Origin: Terrabacter sp. MAHUQ-38
Lineage (GTDB): Bacteria > Actinomycetota > Actinomycetes > Actinomycetales > Dermatophilaceae
DNA: 64,000 nt
NCBI RefSeq assembly: GCF_014518425.1
Contig: NZ_JACVCU010000005.1
Location: 434,678 to 498,677 of the forward strand
Direction of reading: 5' to 3'
In this document: positions 58,451 through 64,000 of the stretch, piece after piece
How the letters are laid out: the number at the start of each line of letters is the position of its first letter
Numbering within the stretch: position 1 is the stretch's first letter
Made by a program: the position numbers and the translations under genes
Notes under the pieces: model-generated
Told to the model about the DNA's origin: nothing
What the model saw: the letters and a program-made list of their open reading frames with translations, nothing else
The model's database searches: none

Positions 58451-59167
58451 GTGGGCGCCGAGCTCATCCCCATGGCCTTCACCACTGGGTGGGGCAGCGG
58501 AATCAACGCGTACGCGGTCGTGCTCGTCCTCGGGTTGGCCGACAAGATCTTCGCCCTCGGTCAGGTCCCCGACGCCCTGGCGCGCACCGACGTGCTCGTC
58601 GGGGCCGGGATCCTCTTCGCGATCGAGATGCTCGCCGACAAGATCCCCTACATCGACTCGGTGTGGGACTCCGTCCACACCGTCGTGCGGCCGGCCGTGG
58701 GCGCCACGATCGGCTACCTCATCGGCCACGAGACGGCGAGCCTCGACGCCGCCATCGGAGCGGCCACGGGTGGTGTCACCGCCCTCATCTCGCACGGCAT
58801 CAAGGCCGGGATCCGCGCAGCGGTCAACACCTCGCCGGAACCCGCGAGCAACGTCCTCGTCAGCACGACCGAGGACGTCACCGTCACGGGCGTCACGGCA
58901 TTGGCCATCGCGCATCCCTGGTGGGCCGCGACGATCGCGCTGCTGCTGCTCGCGCTCGGCGCCTTCCTCGTCTACAAGCTGGCGAGCCGCATCCGGCGCT
59001 ACAAGCGGCGCTACGACGCCTGGGGTGAACGCGTGGGCATCGCCGCGCCGTCCGACCGTCGCGGTCTCGACCCGTCTGCCGCCCCACCACCCCCGCCCCG
59101 GTCCCCCACGTCCCCTCCCTCCCGGACCGACGAACGGCTCGAGCGACCCTTCGACCAGGAGACCTGA
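58451..59167 (+). CDS. DUF4126 family membrane protein
   Basis: 238 residues with about five hydrophobic segments, opening with GWGSGINAYAVVLVLGLADK, the DUF4126 signature, and containing ADKIPYIDSVWDSVHTVVRP. The C-terminal 45 residues are Pro/Arg-rich and disordered. Function unknown. GTG 58451 with AAGGAG upstream. Divergent from the SOS operon. Confidence 0.85.
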   Translation: MGAELIPMAFTTGWGSGINAYAVVLVLGLADKIFALGQVPDALARTDVLVGAGILFAIEMLADKIPYIDSVWDSVHTVVRPAVGATIGYLIGHETASLDAAIGAATGGVTALISHGIKAGIRAAVNTSPEPASNVLVSTTEDVTVTGVTALAIAHPWWAATIALLLLALGAFLVYKLASRIRRYKRRYDAWGERVGIAAPSDRRGLDPSAAPPPPPRSPTSPPSRTDERLERPFDQET

Positions 59168-59223
59168 CCCGGTCGTCCGGTCCCCTCAGCGCCCTCTCAC
59201 AGGTCGAGGACCGTCTCGAGCCG

Positions 59224-59871
59224 ATGCGCTCCGACGAGAAGCTGCTCACGGGCGACACCGCCGCCAAGGTGACGGCAGCCGCCAGGGCCAAGGAGCCGAC
59301 CGCGACGATCGAGCGCGTCGAGACCGACGCTGACGGCGTCTACGAGGCGCACGTGGTGCGCGCCGACGGCACGCACATCACCGTCCAGGTCCATGCGTGG
59401 TTCACCGTGACGGCGGTGCAGGAGGACGGTCAGGGCGGTCAGGCGGACGTGGCGGATCGGACGGCCCCGGCGGCCGCGGCGAGGCGCCCACCTCCCCCAG
59501 CGGTGCGACGACGGCCGCGCCGTCCACCTGACCGGTACCGCCGCCCGACGGGACGGCCGACCCTTCTGTGGGGGCCGGCCGTTCACGGCCGTCCACCGTC
59601 GGACGGGTCAGAGGTTGCCGAAGACCTCGAGCGTCGCCGACGAGCGGTTCATCGTGATGAAGTGGATGCCCGGCGCGCCCTCGTCGAGCAGCCGGCGCGA
59701 GGACTCCGTCGCGATCGCCATGCCCTCGGCGCGCACACCGGCGGCGTCGTCGCCGTGACGCTCGAGCCGGTCGGTGACCGCCGTCGGCATCGGCTGGCCG
59801 GCGAGCTCGGCCATGCGCACGACCTGGCGGACGTTGGTGATCGGCATGATCGCGGGCACGACCGGCAGTGA
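59224..59871 (+). CDS. Small PepSY-like protein with anomalous 3' extension
   Basis: Residues 1-70 (LLTGDTAAKVTAAARAKEPT, VETDADGVYEAHVVRADGTH) resemble a widespread actinobacterial PepSY-like protein of about 80-110 residues. Beyond about position 59450 the frame stays open and runs antisense to metF with Arg/Pro-rich, non-protein-like sequence. Either the stop codon was lost or a frameshift occurred. Only the first part should be taken as a genuine domain; treat the end as uncertain. Confidence 0.4.
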   Translation: MRSDEKLLTGDTAAKVTAAARAKEPTATIERVETDADGVYEAHVVRADGTHITVQVHAWFTVTAVQEDGQGGQADVADRTAPAAAARRPPPPAVRRRPRRPPDRYRRPTGRPTLLWGPAVHGRPPSDGSEVAEDLERRRRAVHRDEVDARRALVEQPARGLRRDRHALGAHTGGVVAVTLEPVGDRRRHRLAGELGHAHDLADVGDRHDRGHDRQ

Positions 59872-60516
59872 GGAACCGCGGCGGGCGAGCTCGTCGCGCA
59901 GCCGCAGGTAGTTGTCGACGTCGAAGACCATCTGTGTGATCGCGAACTGCGCGCCCGCCCGCTCCTTGCGGATGAGCGTCTCGGCGTCCTCGCTGATGTC
60001 GCCGGACTCCGGATGCCCATCGGGGAAGGCGGCGACACCGACGGTGAAGTCACCGAGCCCTCGCACGAGCGAGACGAGCTCATCGGCGTGGTTGAGCCCC
60101 TCCGGGTGCGCCACCCACGGCTGGCCGAGGCCGCCTTGCGGGTCACCGCGCAGGGCCAGGATGTTGCGCACCCCGGCGGCGGCGTACGACCCGACGATGC
60201 TGCGCAGCTCTGCCATGGAGTGCCCGACGCAGGTCAGGTGCGCCATCGGGGTCAACGAGGTGGCCTCGAGCACGCGCTGGGTCAGGCGCACGGTGCGGTC
60301 GCGGGTGCCGCCCCCGGCGCCGTAGGTGATCGACACGAAGCTCGGTGAGACCTTCTCGAGGCGGCGGATGGCGTCCCAGAGCTGCGCCTCGGACGCGTCG
60401 TCCTTGGGCGGGAAGAACTCGAAGCTGAAGGTGGGGGTGTCGGCCTCGATCATCGCGGGGATGGACCGGGTGAACCGCTCCGCCCGAGCCATGGAGGATG
60501 CCGTGCCGTGTGCCAT
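59608..60516 (-). CDS. metF: Methylenetetrahydrofolate reductase
   Basis: Flavoprotein reducing 5,10-methylene-THF to 5-methyl-THF for methionine synthesis. 302 residues with FSFEFFPPKDDASE, the FAD/substrate segment SITYGAGG, LALRGDPQ and GAQFAITQMVFD. ATG 60516 is preferred: TAGGGT (60524-60529) lies 7 nt upstream, i.e. leaderless. ATG at 60492 and later are also possible. It occupies the Rv2172c position next to the prenyl synthase gene, divergently transcribed. Confidence 0.93.
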   Translation of the reverse strand: MAHGTASSMARAERFTRSIPAMIEADTPTFSFEFFPPKDDASEAQLWDAIRRLEKVSPSFVSITYGAGGGTRDRTVRLTQRVLEATSLTPMAHLTCVGHSMAELRSIVGSYAAAGVRNILALRGDPQGGLGQPWVAHPEGLNHADELVSLVRGLGDFTVGVAAFPDGHPESGDISEDAETLIRKERAGAQFAITQMVFDVDNYLRLRDELARRGSSLPVVPAIMPITNVRQVVRMAELAGQPMPTAVTDRLERHGDDAAGVRAEGMAIATESSRRLLDEGAPGIHFITMNRSSATLEVFGNL

Positions 60517-60523
60517 GTGCGAC

Positions 60524-60529
60524 ACCCTA
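60524..60529 (-). promoter_or_regulatory. Leaderless -10 box of metF
   Basis: TAGGGT on the minus strand, 7 nt before the ATG at 60516. A divergent TAGGCT (60584-60589) precedes the prenyl synthase gene. Confidence 0.45.
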
Positions 60530-60622
60530 GGCGGAGCGCGTTCGTGGTGTGTGGGCTGTTCACGGGGCGACCGGCCCGCCGCGTAGGCTGACCACGATTC
60601 CCGCGACTCGATGGAGGACCCC

Positions 60623-61717
60623 GTGCAGACCCCCACCGACCTCGACGTCCTGCGCCGTCGGGTTCAGCAGGCGATCGACGGGCAGATCGCCGGGGCCACG
60701 CAGTCGCTCGCCGTGATCGGCGACGAGACGGCGCCTCTCGTCTCGGCGGTGTCAGGCCTGCTGTCGGGCGGCAAGGGACTGCGGGCCGGCTTCCTCTACT
60801 GGGGCTACCGCGCCGCCGGGGGCGCCGACTCCGACGCGCTCGTGCGGCTCGCGGCGAGCATGGAGTTCTTCCAGGGGGCGGCCCTGCTCCACGACGACGT
60901 CATGGACCGCAGCGACACGCGCAGGGGTATGCCGTCCGCGCACCGGGCGGTTGCCGCCCTGCACCGGGCGCGTGGCTGGGCGGGCGACGCCGACCGGTTC
61001 GGCGAGGGCACGGCCATCCTGGCGGGCGACCTGTGCCTGACGTGGTGCGACGAGCTGTACGCGACGTGCGGGCTGCCCGCCGAGGAGCTCGCACGCGGCC
61101 GCCGTCTCTTCGACACGATGCGCACGCAGCTGATGGGCGGGCAGTTCCTGGACCTGCTCGAGTCAGCCCGCGGCTGGGACGGCCTCGACCTCGACGCCCG
61201 GATCGCCTCGGCCCGCAAGGTCATCCGCTTCAAGAGCGCGAAGTACACCATCGAGCACCCGCTCCTCATCGGCGCGCGGGTCGGGGGCACGCCCGAGGAC
61301 TCCCTCGCTCCCCTGTCCGACTACGGCCTGGCGCTCGGCGAGGCCTTCCAGCTGCGCGACGACCTGCTCGGTGTCTTCGGCGACCCGGAGGCCACGGGCA
61401 AGCCGGCTGGCGACGACCTGCGCGAGGGCAAGCGCACCGTGTTGGTGGCGCATGCCCTCGATGCCGCGTCCCATGCCGACCGCGAGACGGTCGAGGGCCT
61501 GCTCGGCCGGGACGACCTCGACCTGGCAGGGGTCGAGGCCATCAGGGGCGTCCTCGTCGACACCGGCGCCGTCGAGCGCGTCGAGGGGCTCATCGGCGAC
61601 CTGGCTGACGACGCCCGCAAGGCCGTCGGACGCGCCCGCGAGTCAGGCGCGTACGACGCGTCGGCGCTCGACGTCCTCGAAGCACTCGTCGCCGTCTCGA
61701 CTGCTCGCCACACCTGA
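60623..61717 (+). CDS. Polyprenyl diphosphate synthase
   Basis: Trans-type prenyl elongation enzyme, 364 residues, idsA2 (Rv2173)-like. The first aspartate-rich motif DDVMD (91-95) is followed by RRGMPSAHR; the second motif reads DDLLGVFGD. GGKGLR (49-54) binds the diphosphate of IPP. Product length cannot be read from sequence alone; geranylgeranyl or longer is expected. The GTG at 60623 is favoured over the ATG at 60611 because GGAGGA lies 5 nt upstream. Confidence 0.9.
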   Translation: MQTPTDLDVLRRRVQQAIDGQIAGATQSLAVIGDETAPLVSAVSGLLSGGKGLRAGFLYWGYRAAGGADSDALVRLAASMEFFQGAALLHDDVMDRSDTRRGMPSAHRAVAALHRARGWAGDADRFGEGTAILAGDLCLTWCDELYATCGLPAEELARGRRLFDTMRTQLMGGQFLDLLESARGWDGLDLDARIASARKVIRFKSAKYTIEHPLLIGARVGGTPEDSLAPLSDYGLALGEAFQLRDDLLGVFGDPEATGKPAGDDLREGKRTVLVAHALDAASHADRETVEGLLGRDDLDLAGVEAIRGVLVDTGAVERVEGLIGDLADDARKAVGRARESGAYDASALDVLEALVAVSTARHT

Positions 61718-61748
61718 CCCGCACCCGCGGCGCCGGGCGCTCACGACG

Positions 61749-62147
61749 TCAGAAGGCGAGCTCCTGGGCGCGGCGCCTGATCTCCGTCTTGTGGCCGGCG
61801 CGCAGGGAGTCGATCGGTGCGCCCTCGACCGGGAGGCTCGGGTCGGGCGTGAAGAGCCACTCGATGATCTCGTCGTCGTCGAGGCCGCCGTCGGCCAGCA
61901 CCGTGAAGGTGCCGCGCAGCTCGGGGCGCGGCCCGGTGTCGTCGAGGAACTTCGCGGGGATGGCCGTGACGCGGCGCTCGCCGACGCGCGCGGAGAGCAG
62001 CTCGCGATCGGAGACGAGCTGGCGCACACGCGACAGCGGCACGCCGAGACGCTCGGCGACGTCGGGGATGGTCAGCCACTCGCCCACGAGCGACTCGAGG
62101 TCGCGGGCTGGGGACTCGTCGGTGTCGGGCACGGGGTTGTCGCTCAC
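61749..62147 (-). CDS. Rv2175c-family DNA-binding protein
   Basis: 132 residues. A helix-turn-helix of the excisionase/MerR type (about 25-55, LTIPDVAERLGVPLSRVRQLV) is followed by a conserved C-terminal domain (AIPAKFLDDTG, DDDEIIEWLFTPDPSLP). The mycobacterial homologue Rv2175c is a substrate of the kinase PknL, whose homologue lies 1.4 kb downstream. The disordered N-terminus has Thr/Ser residues that could be phosphorylated. GTG 62147 by comparison with the family. Confidence 0.85.
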   Translation of the reverse strand: MSDNPVPDTDESPARDLESLVGEWLTIPDVAERLGVPLSRVRQLVSDRELLSARVGERRVTAIPAKFLDDTGPRPELRGTFTVLADGGLDDDEIIEWLFTPDPSLPVEGAPIDSLRAGHKTEIRRRAQELAF

Positions 62148-62411
62148 GGGCAAGAGTCTGCCACCGCCGGGCCGCCGGGTGGGCACCCGCCCGCCCGGCC
62201 CGGCGGCAGCTCCTTCGAGGGACAATTATGGGCAAATTACACCAATGTACTTTTACTTTAGTGCTCAATTATGCGCTATCGTCACAGGCGCCACTTGGCT
62301 CACATCCGTCACACCGCTCCACGAGCACGCCTTCGCTCGACCGACCCCTTCCGAACGCCCCTCCACGCTCACGAACTCAGCACCCCGGGCTCCAGGAAAG
62401 GACTCCATCAC

Positions 62412-63365
62412 ATGCCCTTCGCCGACGTCGCCGCCCTCGCGCTGCCCGCCCACGCTGCCGTGGCCCCCGTGGCCGCGACCCCGTGGAAGACCGTCACGGT
62501 CCGCCCGGGCGACACCCTCTGGCACCTCGCCATCGCCAACCACACGACGGTCCAGGCGCTGGTGGAGAAGAACCGGCTCAGCCGTGGTGGCGCCCTGATC
62601 CACGCGGGGCAGAAGCTCCTCGTCCCCGGCCGCGCGTCGACCGCGCCCAAGCCGGGCAACCCCGCCAGACGGGCCCCCAGCACTCCGGCGAAGCCGTCGG
62701 CCGACGACACGGTCCACGTCGTGCGCGCCGGAGAGACGATGAGTGGCATCGCCCAGCGCCACGGCGTCTCGCTCACCAAGCTGCTGGCCGCGAACAAGCT
62801 GCGCAACGCCGCCCTCATCTTCGTCGGCCAGAAGATCATCGTCCCGGGCACGGCCTCCGCTCCCAAGCCGTCGACGCCGACCCCGAGCAGCACTCCCCCG
62901 TCCGGATACGAGTACCCCAACAAGACCGCTCAGGCCGTGGCCGAGAGCAAGGCCAGGCTTGCCGCGATGGACGTGCCGAGCCGCAGCGAGACGGCGGCGA
63001 TGATCCGCGCGACGGCGAGGCGCCAGGGCGTCGACCCGAAGCTCGCGCTCGCGATCGGCTGGCTCGAGTCGGGCTGGCACCAGCGGGCCGTCTCCTACAC
63101 GAACGCCGTCGGCGTCATGCAGATCATGCCGATCTCGCAGACGTGGGCCTCGCAGCTCGCGGGCCGGTCGCTGGACCGCTACGACACCCAGGACAACATC
63201 ACCTCCGGTGTGCTCATCCTCCGGGCCCTGCAGGCCGGCGCGGAGTCGCGCGAACAGGCCATCGCCGCCTACTACCAGGGCCTCTACTCGGTGCGCTCGA
63301 AGGGCCTGTACGAGGACACGAAGCGCTACGTGGCCAACGTCCAGGCGGTCTACGACCGCCTCTGA
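62412..63365 (+). CDS. LysM-containing lytic transglycosylase
   Basis: 317 residues. Two LysM peptidoglycan-binding repeats (about 27-72 and 101-145) separated by Pro/Ala-rich linkers, then an SLT transglycosylase domain (about 197-310) with catalytic Glu219 (GWLESGWHQ) and VGVMQIMP. It cleaves glycan strands. The N-terminus (MPFADVAALALPAHAAVAPV) is hydrophobic but lacks basic residues, so export is unclear. GGAAAGGA precedes the ATG. An AT-rich promoter region with two CAATTATG copies (62223 and 62266) lies upstream. Confidence 0.88.
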   Translation: MPFADVAALALPAHAAVAPVAATPWKTVTVRPGDTLWHLAIANHTTVQALVEKNRLSRGGALIHAGQKLLVPGRASTAPKPGNPARRAPSTPAKPSADDTVHVVRAGETMSGIAQRHGVSLTKLLAANKLRNAALIFVGQKIIVPGTASAPKPSTPTPSSTPPSGYEYPNKTAQAVAESKARLAAMDVPSRSETAAMIRATARRQGVDPKLALAIGWLESGWHQRAVSYTNAVGVMQIMPISQTWASQLAGRSLDRYDTQDNITSGVLILRALQAGAESREQAIAAYYQGLYSVRSKGLYEDTKRYVANVQAVYDRL

Positions 63366-63526
63366 GGGGGACGCCCCCGCCGCCGAAGGGCGCGGGGACA
63401 GGACGCGGACGGGCACTCGGTGGCCTCGACGGAGCGTGCCCACGGGGCGGGCAGCGCGCTGTCGTCGACCCGTCACCGAACCGCCCGTCCGCGGCTGGCC
63501 TGCACGGGATGGACCTGATCTGCCCG

Positions 63527-63532
63527 TAAACT
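63527..63532 (+). promoter_or_regulatory. Leaderless -10 box before the kinase gene
   Basis: TAAACT ends 7 nt before the GTG at 63540 with no ribosome-binding site in between. Confidence 0.45.
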
Positions 63533-63539
63533 TTCCTCC

Positions 63540-64000
63540 GTGACGTCCAGCGTGGCGGACGCCCTCGTCGGTCGCGTGATCGACGGTCGGTACCGCATCC
63601 TCTCCCACCTCGCTGACGGAGGCATGGCCTCTGTCTACGTGGCGCTGGACGGACGCCTCGACCGCGAGGTGGCTCTCAAGATCATGCGTCCGGGCCTCGC
63701 GGCCGACGACGTCTTCGTCGACCGGTTCCGCGCCGAGGCCCGCTCCGCCGCGCGGCTCAGCCACCCCAACGTCGTGGCCGTCTTCGACCAGGGTGAGGAC
63801 GACGGCGAGGTCTTCCTCGCCATGGAGCTCGTCGAGGGCAAGACGCTGCGCGACGTCATCCACGAGGAGGCGCCGCTCACCGCACGCGAGGCGCTCGCCA
63901 TCCTGGAGCCCATCCTGCTCGCACTGCGGGCCGCCCACCTCGCCGGCATGATCCACCGCGACGTCAAGCCCGAGAACGTCATCGTGCGCCGCGACGGCGA
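63540..64000 (+). CDS. Serine/threonine protein kinase, PknL-like (3' partial)
   Basis: Opens at GTG 63540 (VTSSVADALVGRVIDGRYRI) and runs off the window after about 153 codons. Visible Hanks-type motifs: Gly-rich loop (LADGGMASVYVAL), the ATP-anchoring Lys (VALKIMRP), the catalytic loop HRDVKPEN. The neighbour encoding an Rv2175c-type protein and the shared gene order identify it as the PknL orthologue. C-terminal domains, such as PASTA repeats, lie outside and cannot be judged. Confidence 0.92.
   Translation, partial: MTSSVADALVGRVIDGRYRILSHLADGGMASVYVALDGRLDREVALKIMRPGLAADDVFVDRFRAEARSAARLSHPNVVAVFDQGEDDGEVFLAMELVEGKTLRDVIHEEAPLTAREALAILEPILLALRAAHLAGMIHRDVKPENVIVRRDG

Noticed and set aside
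62223-62411. Possible c-di-AMP (ydaO) riboswitch upstream of the LysM gene
   Set aside because: Such genes can carry ydaO riboswitches, but the expected conserved core is not seen.

Overview
High-GC, gene-dense chromosomal DNA from an actinomycete, most likely order Micrococcales (Intrasporangiaceae-like; the family is inferred from gene content and GC). Support: GTG/ATG starts, actinobacterial families (SepH, DUF3040, DUF3159, DUF3710, DUF4193, DUF5998, DUF7455, SAV_6107-type HEPN) and two blocks that follow the Mycobacterium tuberculosis gene order as I remember it: Rv2689c-Rv2701c (TrmA-like methyltransferase, APC permease, two TrkA proteins, DUF3159, OB-fold, DUF3710, dut, DUF4193, suhB) and Rv2172c-Rv2176 (metF, prenyl synthase, Rv2175c, PknL). 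It reads as core chromosome: no insertion sequence, prophage, CRISPR array, tRNA or rRNA was seen.

Layout. 0-11 kb: RNase D (cut by the left edge), the fadA-fadB beta-oxidation operon, a MurA paralogue fused to an N-terminal helix-turn-helix, a hydroxybutyrate-type dehydrogenase with a GAF/PucR regulator, and dxs. 11-18 kb: a VOC protein, two C39-like peptidases and aconitase behind a perfect palindrome. 18-29 kb: the Rv2689c-Rv2701c-like block, ferrochelatase and a TRIC channel. 29-37 kb: sepH, a serine hydrolase, thymidine kinase, a phosphodiesterase-like protein, DUF5998 and a GNAT/acyl-CoA-ligase fusion. 37-50 kb: topoisomerase IV parC and parE flanking a MoxR/DUF58/VWA/TPR cluster. 50-59 kb: DinB, a methyltransferase, DnaE2, a HEPN protein and DUF6504, the last three behind a perfect LexA-type SOS box. 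59-64 kb: metF, a polyprenyl synthase, an Rv2175c-like protein, a LysM transglycosylase and the start of a PknL-like kinase (cut by the right edge).

Most interesting. (1) The HTH-MurA fusion starts 8 bp after a perfect 24-bp palindrome that overlaps its probable -10 box; it keeps the catalytic Cys but its MurA Pro-Thr-Asp segment is different. This looks like a self-controlled enzyme or enzyme-derived sensor. (2) The SOS mutagenesis cluster has no ImuA' or ImuB, yet its DnaE2 carries a QLTLDL beta-clamp-like motif and is co-transcribed with a HEPN protein, suggesting a simplified mutasome. (3) Many genes start 6-8 nt after a TANNNT box, which indicates frequent leaderless transcription. (4) Four 11-bp tandem repeats precede sepH, and two 28-bp hairpin repeats follow rnd.
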